A stretch of DNA of 64,000 nt from contig DAXETY010000116.1 of the NCBI GenBank assembly GCA_051155755.1, positions 1 to 64,000 on the forward strand, written 5' to 3'. The position numbers were made by a program, and so were the translations under genes. Of this stretch, positions 8,422 through 17,704 are shown piece after piece. The notes beneath the pieces are model-generated. The model was given only the letters and a program-made list of their open reading frames with translations. It made no database searches and had not been told where the DNA came from. Within the stretch, counting starts at the first letter, position 1; every line of letters starts with the position of its first letter. The stretch is from DAXETY01 sp051155755. GTDB taxonomy: Bacteria; Desulfobacterota; Desulfobacteria; Desulfobacterales; SG8-13.

Positions 8422-8515
8422 GGAGAAAAACGGCAAAAACGAATTGTCGGCCCGGTTGCAAACATTTTCCGCTTACTGCCCGGGTGGGCCGCCGTATTTA
8501 TAATTGAAGGAAATC

Positions 8516-8526
8516 AGTAAAACTAA
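8516..8526. promoter_or_regulatory. Upstream inverted copy of the operator element
   Basis: AGTAAAACTAA here is the exact reverse complement of 8396-8406, with 109 bases between. A paired site at this distance could support DNA looping by the regulator of the glutamate synthase gene. Confidence 0.35.
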
Positions 8527-8891
8527 TGGGTGCCCATCACCTCTCGCTGGTTGAACGCGAATGAAGGCAACGTCGAACCGGATGGACCGTACACCGGACT
8601 TGGGTGGAATGACCGTTGGGGAGTGCGTTGCGAAAAGAAACATCTAAATTGAGCGATTGTCGAGGTTGCCTTTCCAGTGAAATTGGCTCCGCATTTCACA
8701 GGGCACACAGATACAAGGAAGAAGCGGTTGCGCGATATTCGTATATGCGCAACGGCTTCTGAGGCCGTAGATGCGGTAAGATCGGCAATCCCGTCCCCGC
8801 CGCTCTCACCTCCAGCTGCAATCCGGATGGAGGCAGCCTTTCCAGCCAACGGTCGAAACGGCTGCCGGCACTTTCAGGCAATTTCAGAGTT

Positions 8892-9179
8892 CTATTTGTA
8901 GTAGGTGATGGCCCGGCGAAAACTTTCGTCCACATCACCGATGTACTTTTCCAGCGTGGCGCGGATTTTTTCCACGCTGACGTCTTCCGCCCGGGAGATT
9001 TCCTTCAAATGGGCGGCGATCTTTTCCTTCAGCGTCAGGAACTCCTCGTAGGGCATCCCCAGGGCTTCGTCGAGACTGACCTTCTGTTTATCGGCTTTCT
9101 GTTTGAGTTCGCTGATGGTTTCATCGATGCGTTTGAGTTCCGACTCCATCTCCGATCTCAATTGCTCTCTGGCGTTCAT
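8892..9179 (-). CDS. Small coiled-coil protein
   Basis: A 95-residue charged, helix-rich protein (MNAREQLRSEMESELKRIDE, then repeated heptad-like Leu/Ile spacing up to about residue 40, and DESFRRAITYYK at the end). No membrane segment or signal peptide. The frame is open further upstream to 9305, but the ATG at 9179 has an AAAGGA site and gives a sensible soluble protein. No known domain was recognised. It stands between two minus-strand genes with clear gaps on each side. Function unknown. Confidence 0.7.
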   Translation of the reverse strand: MNAREQLRSEMESELKRIDETISELKQKADKQKVSLDEALGMPYEEFLTLKEKIAAHLKEISRAEDVSVEKIRATLEKYIGDVDESFRRAITYYK

Positions 9180-9362
9180 GGCTGCGTCCTTTCGTTGACC
9201 GTTGCAAATACCCGCGATCGATGTCCGCCGCATCATACCACCGGGATGAACGGCATCAGGGTTTTTTGTTTGTTGTGCATACCAAAATAATCCTAAGTCG
9301 TCCACGACCGGTCATCCATCCGGTAAAGTCCCTATTTGCATCCGAAAACCAAACCATTTGCA

Positions 9363-10094
9363 TCAGCGTCCCCTGCAGTAGTCCGAATAGTTGTGAAGGG
9401 CACTCAACCGGTCGTATTCTTTCAGAATCCGGCGGGCAACCGATTTGCCTTTCCGGAAAACGAAAATGGCCTTCACCTTCGTGAGCGTGTCGAGATCAAT
9501 CCCGGAACGCAGGAAATCGAAAACCCCCGGCGAAAGCGTGAAGTCGGTCTTGTAGATCAGCCACAATACCCGGTAGGCGACGGCCGTCCGGGAATAAAAC
9601 TGCCGGGTGTTGAACGCCAGCCAACGGCGCTCGATATCGGCGATGGCACCCCGTTCAAACATTTCCCCGGCGCCGATGTCGTAGGCGACGGCATCGATGG
9701 TAAAATCGATGCAGGCAAGCAGATTTTCCAGATTCGGCGCCCATCCGTACTTTTTAAGCACGACGAAATCTTTCATCAGGCAAAGGTCAAAAGGGTATTT
9801 CGAATCGTGGGGATGCCAGCGCAATCCACCCAGGTCGGTGGTTTCGAAGCGGTCGCCGGCCAGCTGAGGCTCCAGCGCACCCAGGGTTTCGACCCCTTCG
9901 ATAAACAGGTCGATATCTTTGACCTGAATTTGCCGCCCGTGGATTGCCCGGATGGCAATATCGCGAATGGCCCCGCCGACCAGATACACAACCGCACCGG
10001 CGCCGAGTGCCTGCCGCAGCCGCACAATTGAAATGTTCAACGAATCCTGACGGATAAAATTTTCGATCCAAACTGTCAGTGCCGCTTTATCCAT
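9363..10094 (-). CDS. Nucleotidyltransferase-fold (poly(A) polymerase head-like) protein
   Basis: A 243-residue protein with the class II nucleotidyltransferase signature: YLVGGAIRD (about 36-44) followed by DIDLFIEG (about 60-67) supplying the metal-binding D-x-D. Later segments (FTIDAVAYDI, GAIADIERRWLAFNT) also resemble CCA-adding enzyme/poly(A) polymerase heads. It is much shorter than a CCA-adding enzyme (about 400+) and lacks the tRNA-binding C-terminal body. The frame extends to a TTG at 10172; I chose the ATG at 10094, which begins the conserved part. Its substrate is unknown. It is divergent from ettA. Confidence 0.7.
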   Translation of the reverse strand: MDKAALTVWIENFIRQDSLNISIVRLRQALGAGAVVYLVGGAIRDIAIRAIHGRQIQVKDIDLFIEGVETLGALEPQLAGDRFETTDLGGLRWHPHDSKYPFDLCLMKDFVVLKKYGWAPNLENLLACIDFTIDAVAYDIGAGEMFERGAIADIERRWLAFNTRQFYSRTAVAYRVLWLIYKTDFTLSPGVFDFLRSGIDLDTLTKVKAIFVFRKGKSVARRILKEYDRLSALHNYSDYCRGR

Positions 10095-10154
10095 TGGATA
10101 TACCGACCCGCCAATTCCCTCCCGGTGGAACCATCTGGACAACAGCGATGTTTT

Positions 10155-10182
10155 TTGCGTATCTAGGGGCAACAGTTAAAAT
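10155..10182 (+). promoter_or_regulatory. Candidate sigma-70 promoter of ettA
   Basis: TTGCGT (10155-10160), a 16-base spacer and TAAAAT (10177-10182) lie 54 bases before the ettA start codon. Confidence 0.45.
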
Positions 10183-10235
10183 GAATCGTTTCGGTCTGAA
10201 TCCATCCATCGTGCAATCCGGGAGGCACTGCTACC

Positions 10236-11924
<1,689 letters not shown>

Positions 11925-12032
11925 TGGCCGCCCGATCGACCGGAGAAAGTCCGACCCAAACTGAGCGTTTCAAATTTTCAAAATGCAGATTTTTGAGAAA
12001 ATGCTCATATGCTTTGATAGACGGGTATTCGG

Positions 12033-13535
12033 CTAGGGATTTGCGACCGCCGCAACGGCGGCCATCTCGCCGTAGGTCAGGTTGATATCGAAGATCAGCG
12101 TGTGGCGGGCCGGTGCCGGCCCGTCGGCCCCTTCGATGTCGAAAGCCCGTAAATCGATTTGGAATCTTCCGTTGACCAGTAATTTGGGCAGACCATCCCG
12201 GCCGACGATGGGTTCGAATTCACCGGCGACCGCCAGCGGAACGGTGGTGCCTTTCAGGGTGAATTGGCCCTGAATGCCCGCCGGTGTGAGCCTTCCGTAG
12301 GCCAGCGGTCGGCCGTCTCCCTGAATGGAATCGATCGTGAACCGTGCGGTCGGGTATTTCCGGGTGTAAAGCATGACCGTTCCCCGGATCGCTTCGTCCA
12401 GGACGGCATTGCCCATGGTTACCGAGGAGCGGGTGTCGACTTCGACAAACCCGCGGGCACCGCTCAACTTCAGCCCCTCGCTCAAATGCAACTCTCCGGC
12501 AACGGCGGTTACCTCACCGGCATATTGATCCAGCGGAGCGGCAAAGCGAAACAGCAGCATGGGCGGATCGTCCGGAGCGGCGGCCTCCAGCGTCCAATCC
12601 TGCGGCAGGCTCAAATCCGCTGCAGCCGCCATGTTGCTGCGCGGCGGCTCCGGCGGCAGGTCCAGGTCCAGCGATGTCCACGAAACCTGCGGGGTGTCGG
12701 CGGGCACCGCAGTGAAACTGTCCCCGCTTTCCGGGTCGCGGATGTGGCGGGCCACTTCGGCCTCCATGACTCGGGCCGCCTCGCGGAACAGTGCCCGACG
12801 GTCTTTCCAGGGGCCGGTCAGGGGCGCCCGCTTTTTTTCGAAGATCGGTTCCTTGCAGTGAAACTGTGAGTATAGCGCCAGGGATAGAAACAGCGTGCCG
12901 TCTTCCGACAACCAGGGATAAAAATCCATGTAAAAACCCCGGTCGGCCCGCCCCAAATCGACACGGTCGCGAAAACGAAATTGCTCAAAGCCTTCCCGGA
13001 TGCCGGACAGCGCCGTTTTCATGAACGCTTCGTGATCGTAGTCCGGAGGTGGAAACCCCGTGACGGCGGACACCTTCAAGGGAGCCCAGATCCGGGCCCG
13101 TCCCTGTTGCCACACGGGGATGTTGCCGCGCCGGTTGGGCGCATCGCCCTGAGGTACGTACCGCGAGGTTCGAATGAAATTGCGCATCCGGTCCAGCGTG
13201 GTGGTGCGGCCCTGATAAATGGAGCGTCCGCGATGGTTTTGATAGACCAGCAGCGGGGTGACCGCGATGTCCGCGGGCGCCTTTGGACCGGCATCCCGAA
13301 CGATGACACCCACCCCCATTTCCCGGGCGAGTTCGCGAACCTCCGGCAGCCGCTGCGTTTCGAAAACGGTTTCGACGCTGGAGGCGCCCGGTTGCAGAAA
13401 AACGATGAGTTGCTCGTAACCCTCGTCCGCCGTCGCACCGACCGTGGCAAGAAGTCCCCCGGCAAAAACCAGCACCCACATCGCGATGGACAGCCGGCGG
13501 TAGCGTGGCGGTTTGCTCCAGGATTTGATTTTCAT
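12033..13535 (-). CDS. Secreted protein with a C-terminal YceI domain
   Basis: A 500-residue exported protein. Residues about 15-37 form a signal peptide. The C-terminal third (from about residue 300, LSLPQDWTLEAAAP to HTLIFDINLTYGE) folds as a YceI/lipocalin-like beta-barrel, with FTIDSIQGDG and GQFTLKGTTVPL as landmarks. The N-terminal 290 residues, including FLQPGASSVETVFETQR and GVGVIVRDAGPK, look like a thioredoxin/DsrE-type alpha/beta domain, but I cannot name them securely. It follows a normal YceI gene 46 bp downstream on the same strand, so the two are probably co-transcribed. YceI proteins bind isoprenoids or other amphiphiles in the periplasm. Confidence 0.75.
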   Translation of the reverse strand: MKIKSWSKPPRYRRLSIAMWVLVFAGGLLATVGATADEGYEQLIVFLQPGASSVETVFETQRLPEVRELAREMGVGVIVRDAGPKAPADIAVTPLLVYQNHRGRSIYQGRTTTLDRMRNFIRTSRYVPQGDAPNRRGNIPVWQQGRARIWAPLKVSAVTGFPPPDYDHEAFMKTALSGIREGFEQFRFRDRVDLGRADRGFYMDFYPWLSEDGTLFLSLALYSQFHCKEPIFEKKRAPLTGPWKDRRALFREAARVMEAEVARHIRDPESGDSFTAVPADTPQVSWTSLDLDLPPEPPRSNMAAAADLSLPQDWTLEAAAPDDPPMLLFRFAAPLDQYAGEVTAVAGELHLSEGLKLSGARGFVEVDTRSSVTMGNAVLDEAIRGTVMLYTRKYPTARFTIDSIQGDGRPLAYGRLTPAGIQGQFTLKGTTVPLAVAGEFEPIVGRDGLPKLLVNGRFQIDLRAFDIEGADGPAPARHTLIFDINLTYGEMAAVAAVANP

Positions 13536-13581
13536 GGATCAACCATCCGGGTTGGCGATTCGAAACAAAAGGCTTTACCGG

Positions 13582-14172
13582 TTATTTTCGAATCACTTCG
13601 ATGCTCACGGTGATGTCGACTTGATCACTGACGCCGCTCAGCATGTAGTCCATTCCGAAATCACTGCGATTGATGGAGAAGCGGGTTTCAAACCCCCGAC
13701 GGTAGTTCCCCCAGGGGTCCTTGCCGGCTCCGGTCTGCAATGCCTCGGCGCTGATCGTGCGCGTACGGCCCAGCAGGGTCAAAGCCCCGGTGACCCGGTA
13801 GGTGTCGTCGCCGACTTTTTCAAATGAGCGGCTTTGAAACCGGATGAAAGGATGCTTTTCAACATGGAAAAAATCGGCACTGCGCAGGTGATCGTCCCGC
13901 TTGGTGACGAAGGTGTCCACATTTTTGGCTTCCAACTGGAGGGTGACCGCACTGTTCGAAGGCGAAGCTTCGTCGAACACCATGGTGCCGGTCAGTCCGT
14001 TGAATCGTCCGTAGGAATAACCGATCTCCAGATGTTTGACTCGAAACAGCACATAGGAATGCGCCGTGTCGATATTGTAGTTATCAGCGGCTGAAACCGT
14101 TGTCGGCCCAAGGGCGGTGACGACAAAAACAGCGAATGTCAGCAGTCGGATCAGGCAGCCTCTCTTTTGCAT
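13582..14172 (-). CDS. YceI family periplasmic protein
   Basis: A 196-residue YceI-family protein. A signal peptide occupies about residues 1-28 (cleavage near TVSAA). The mature part begins NYNIDTAHSYVLFRVKHLEIGYSYGRF, the family hallmark, and continues with the expected DTFVTKRDDHLRSADFFHVEKHP and SDFGMDYM segments. The family is an extended lipocalin-like barrel that binds polyisoprenoids; the physiological role is unknown. It is the upstream partner of the larger YceI-domain protein. Structured repeat copy 2 lies 89 bp upstream of its start. Confidence 0.9.
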   Translation of the reverse strand: MQKRGCLIRLLTFAVFVVTALGPTTVSAADNYNIDTAHSYVLFRVKHLEIGYSYGRFNGLTGTMVFDEASPSNSAVTLQLEAKNVDTFVTKRDDHLRSADFFHVEKHPFIRFQSRSFEKVGDDTYRVTGALTLLGRTRTISAEALQTGAGKDPWGNYRRGFETRFSINRSDFGMDYMLSGVSDQVDITVSIEVIRK

Positions 14173-14260
14173 GGTGTGCTCCTTGGCTTATGCTCCGTCC
14201 GGTCCCGGTACGGAGCGGAAATCGGCACTGTATTTGAAGATTTTACACAACGCACCGTGA

Positions 14261-14400
14261 GTCAACAACCACTCGCAAAGCGGGTGGCTTGAATATTCTT
14301 CCTGCGGCACTCGACGCGGGGCAAGAAAAAACAGAAGCACTTTTGTGCTTCGATGTTGAACTTGCACCGGGTGCATCGCACCCGGTTTGGGCAAGAATCA
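14261..14400 (+). repeat. Structured four-hairpin repeat, copy 2
   Basis: A 140-bp copy. Hairpin 1 is CCACTCGC/GCGGGTGG with a T-G wobble; hairpin 3 is GAAGCAC/GTGCTTC; hairpin 4 is ACCGGGTGC/GCACCCGGT, both perfect; hairpin 2 is imperfect. It lies between two minus-strand genes. Read on the minus strand, hairpin 3 is followed by TGTTTTTTC, so it can act as an intrinsic terminator for the glycosidase gene that ends at 14573. No plus-strand gene follows it. Confidence 0.85.
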
Positions 14401-14572
14401 AAGAAAAAACGCCGCAACGGACCAACCGTTTTTACATGCGGCCGGTATCAACCGGCGCTTTCGATGCGTTTCAGACGGCGCCATCGGTGGGCGCACCGGT
14501 TTAATGGGTAAACATGAAAAACCAGATTTCAAGAGAGGAATGTTTCGGGTCCGGTTACGGCTGCAGCCGGTT

Positions 14573-17158
14573 TCATTTTCCGGCGGCGGACAGCTTCGCG
14601 AAACGCTGTCGCTGTTTTTCGCAATACCGGGAGAGCTCTTTTACCAGAGGATGGTTCGCATCCATCCGATCGATCAGTTGTTGCAGCTGCTTTTCCAGAT
14701 GCTTCAACTGGCGGGTCCCCTGGCGGATACGGGCGGCATCCACACCTTCGAGTTCCATACGGCGGCAGGTTCCGTAGAATGTGTAATACGCATCGTTGAA
14801 AATGATGATTTGACGGGCAACGGGTACCCCGTAATCGCGACAGAGTACCTTCCACAAGGAGCGCTCCGGATCGTATGCGGACGAATTCCACAGGTAGTCG
14901 GCCACGGTGGCATATTTGATCTGATAGATTTCACCGGAAAGGGCGCCGTTGACATACATGCCGGCACCGTGGTTGAAACGTTGAAAATCCAAAGGTTTAT
15001 AGGTGTCGAACGGTTCGAACAGGTTGCACATCCGGACTTTGCCGGGATAATAGGTCGTATATCCGCCGTAGCGATTCGCCTCCAGGCCGCGTGCATAGAG
15101 GGTGTTGTCCCAGAACATGGGAGCCCGGCCGATCAATTCGCGAAAGCGCTTCAGATCGGCCGTGTCCACGGCAAGCGATCGGATGGTGGGGCCGGTCCAC
15201 AAGATCGCAATGTCCTCGGGAATGCGTGCGACCAGGTCCTCGAAATAGGCTTCTGCACGTCCTTCACTGCGGTCGACGAACTCGTTGCAGTACCAGGGCG
15301 GACAGAACGCCAACTGCGTCCCGGGGTAAGCGGCATCGATCCATTGTTTCAGTTGGTTGAGAACGTGGGTGTGGGCGTGTTGTAAATTGACGAAGCGACG
15401 TCGGTCCGCCTCGCTGTAAAGCGTGTACCGGTACGGATTGTTACCCGTGTGCGGCATAAAGTCATCGGCCAGCAGGACGACGGTATCGGCGCCGGCTTCC
15501 AATCCCGGTGCATAAACCTGCTGCAGCATGGCGAAGCTTTTCGGGCCGCCGTGGTCCCAGATGTTCAACACCGCCGCATCGATTTCATCTACCGCGGTCA
15601 TGAACGGAAATTGTTTGTAGGGGTTGAGCATGATCGCCACGTGCATCAACCCGCTGCCGTTGAATATTTGCGCCACTTGCCCCACCCCGGTCTCGAACCG
15701 TTTGTCTGGGTTCCACCACTGCTGATTCCGGCGGTCATTTCCGACGTAGACCCGGTTGAACTTGAGGGCGGTCAAAAAGGGGAGGCGATCGATATCGCGC
15801 TGCAGCTCTGCGTTGGTGGCCCAGGGTGCCAGCCGAAACGAGCGCTCTGAAAAATCCGGATAATCGACAACGGTCGCGCTGTGGAAAACGGGCCGATTCG
15901 AATCCAGCAGCTGGACGGCCGTGGCGGCGGCGTAATAACTGCCGACGGGCGTTTCTCCCAGCAAAAATACCACCTGGCAGCCGCCGGCCTTCACGGTGTC
16001 GATGACATAGCCCTGATCGTGGCCCGGGAGGGGAGAAACATCCGGTTGAAATACTTCATAAAGACGGGTGTTGCCGATGCTGAACACCAGATCGGACTGC
16101 AGCAGATCGGTCACTTCCGCCGATCGGCCGGGGCTGCACACTGCGGTCGAATCCCTCTCGGAAGCGATGTCAAAGGCGGCGATTCTCCGATTCAGGTGTT
16201 CCTGCAGCAGGTCCGCCGCCATGCGCTCTGCAGCTGCGGGCGCTTCCGGCAAAACGACCATCGGCAAACGGCCGCTGCCGGCCCCGTTGGGTCCGTAAAC
16301 AACGGGTTGCAGCAGCCGCAATTCTTTCGGTGTTGGAAGAAGGCGGTCGGCCGGGGACAACCGTTGATGGAAATACGGCTGGAAGCGTTCCAGGGTGGTG
16401 AAATTCCATTTCGAATACCGATAGACAATGTTGTCCAGCCACAAGGTGCCCTTGCCTTTCAGGCCGAAAAACAGCCGCACGTAACGCGTGCGGTCCGGGA
16501 GGTCACCTTCGGAAAACGGATAATTGTAGGTGCGGCCACGGACGGTGCCCCAGGGAAAGTCCTGGATCCGCCAAAAGGCGGAAAATGAGTAGCCCTTATC
16601 GGAGGCGTCGATTTCGGTGCCGTCCACCGGGTTGATCATCCCCGGCTCCACAGGGCGGCGGTTCCGGTCGAAAAACAATACCTTGACAACCACCGCGTCG
16701 TGGAGGCGCTGCCCCAAACGCGGTCGCTCACCGACCAAATCCCGGATCTTTACATCATAAAGAAAATCGTAATTGCCGGGGATCACCTCGATGTAGTCAC
16801 TGAGCACACCGTCGGCGGCATCCAGCTCTCCGGCTTCGGTTCTGGAAATTCGAAGCGCCCGTCGCCCGCGATCCACGCCGTCGGATTCGGATGACGCCTC
16901 CACCCATTCGACACCGCTGCCGATTACCTGCCATCCATCGATGCGGAGAACGCCTTCCGCGGAGACACCGCCCTTTTCAAATGAAGCGTTTGCAACGAGA
17001 TTGCCCTGTTGCCGATAGGATTTTCGCAGGGAGAACGGTATGCTTGTGGTCTCGGATGCCGAGCCGGATACCGGATGAAGGTCCAACGGTGCGGATTCGG
17101 AGGCGCCGGCCTCCGCCAGCATCAGTGTGCCGATCAATACAAACAGGAAACGTACCAT
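14573..17158 (-). CDS. Secreted beta-N-acetylglucosaminidase-like protein (GH84)
   Basis: An 861-residue exported protein. Signal peptide at about residues 1-20. A carbohydrate-binding-like beta domain (about 40-250, NASFEKGGVS to GTLWLDNIVYRYSKW) precedes a GH20-type small domain and a GH84 barrel. The barrel shows VVLLADDFMPHTG, whose Asp-Asp pair matches the catalytic dyad of O-GlcNAcase-type enzymes, then FCPPWYCNEF, ILWTGPTIRS and PMFWDNTLYARG. The expected reaction is removal of beta-linked N-acetylglucosamine from glycans or glycoproteins by substrate-assisted catalysis. The product is probably periplasmic or extracellular. It is a single gene followed by repeat copy 2. The exact substrate is unknown. 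Confidence 0.8.
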   Translation of the reverse strand: MVRFLFVLIGTLMLAEAGASESAPLDLHPVSGSASETTSIPFSLRKSYRQQGNLVANASFEKGGVSAEGVLRIDGWQVIGSGVEWVEASSESDGVDRGRRALRISRTEAGELDAADGVLSDYIEVIPGNYDFLYDVKIRDLVGERPRLGQRLHDAVVVKVLFFDRNRRPVEPGMINPVDGTEIDASDKGYSFSAFWRIQDFPWGTVRGRTYNYPFSEGDLPDRTRYVRLFFGLKGKGTLWLDNIVYRYSKWNFTTLERFQPYFHQRLSPADRLLPTPKELRLLQPVVYGPNGAGSGRLPMVVLPEAPAAAERMAADLLQEHLNRRIAAFDIASERDSTAVCSPGRSAEVTDLLQSDLVFSIGNTRLYEVFQPDVSPLPGHDQGYVIDTVKAGGCQVVFLLGETPVGSYYAAATAVQLLDSNRPVFHSATVVDYPDFSERSFRLAPWATNAELQRDIDRLPFLTALKFNRVYVGNDRRNQQWWNPDKRFETGVGQVAQIFNGSGLMHVAIMLNPYKQFPFMTAVDEIDAAVLNIWDHGGPKSFAMLQQVYAPGLEAGADTVVLLADDFMPHTGNNPYRYTLYSEADRRRFVNLQHAHTHVLNQLKQWIDAAYPGTQLAFCPPWYCNEFVDRSEGRAEAYFEDLVARIPEDIAILWTGPTIRSLAVDTADLKRFRELIGRAPMFWDNTLYARGLEANRYGGYTTYYPGKVRMCNLFEPFDTYKPLDFQRFNHGAGMYVNGALSGEIYQIKYATVADYLWNSSAYDPERSLWKVLCRDYGVPVARQIIIFNDAYYTFYGTCRRMELEGVDAARIRQGTRQLKHLEKQLQQLIDRMDANHPLVKELSRYCEKQRQRFAKLSAAGK

Positions 17159-17486
17159 AAGCCTTCTCGGGGCAGCCGTTACAGCGTTTCGCCGCCCTCG
17201 GGGTTCACAGGTTTTCGATGGTGGTCCGGACAGCCTGATTCCATCCGGGCAAGTTCATTCTACCACACTTGTCCGCTGGAATCTGCCCGGCCGGACGCAA
17301 TGCGGCAAGTTCGCAGCTCCGGGTGCTTCCGGTCTGCGGGCAGCCAAAATACATGCGATTGCCCATTCCAACCGCGCATTTGAAAGTAAAATTTAATTTT
17401 TGTACAGAAGTCGCAACGGGTGATTGGCCCATGCAGGCCGGAGTGGGCAGGGCCCAGCAACTGCATTCAGCCGGCATCGGAGCGCC
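17159..17486. other. Intergenic region
   Basis: About 330 bases upstream of the glycosidase gene, ending at the acyl-CoA synthetase remnant. I see no coding signal or strong structure here. Confidence 0.4.
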
Positions 17487-17663
17487 ATGCGGACACTGCA
17501 AACCTTTATTGACAAACTGGAGTCGAATTCGAAAGGCACGGCCGTGCTCAGCATGAGCCGGGAGGGCCTCGTGCACCGCACTGCCGGCGATTTGAGCGAT
17601 TCGGTCCGTCGCCTTGCCGGAGGCTTGATCCGTTCCGGTATCTCCGGCATGAGCCGTGCTTAA
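17487..17663 (+). pseudogene. Remnant of an AMP-binding (acyl-CoA synthetase) gene, N-terminus only
   Basis: A 58-residue frame starting at an ATG with a GGAG site. It reads MRTLQTFIDKLESN, then TAVLSMSREGLVHRTAGDLSDSVRRLAGGLIRSGISG before a stop. This matches the first ~55 residues of long-chain fatty acyl-CoA synthetases (TLxxFID..., then L-x-RLAxGL-x-x-G-I/V). The rest of the ~500-residue enzyme is absent: the trehalose synthase gene ends 42 bp downstream on the opposite strand. It is best read as a truncated gene left by a deletion or rearrangement. A genuine small protein is less likely. Confidence 0.55.
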
Positions 17664-17704
17664 CGTGGCGCACCGCCGATTGCCGCAGCGATCCGAAAGC
17701 GGCA

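Larger units (their letters stand above)
8238..8891. other. Intergenic region with glutamate synthase promoter/operator
   Basis: About 650 bases without a convincing gene. The left part carries the minus-strand promoter and operator-like repeats described separately. Between about 8530 and 8891 I see no coding signal, terminator or repeat. Confidence 0.5.
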
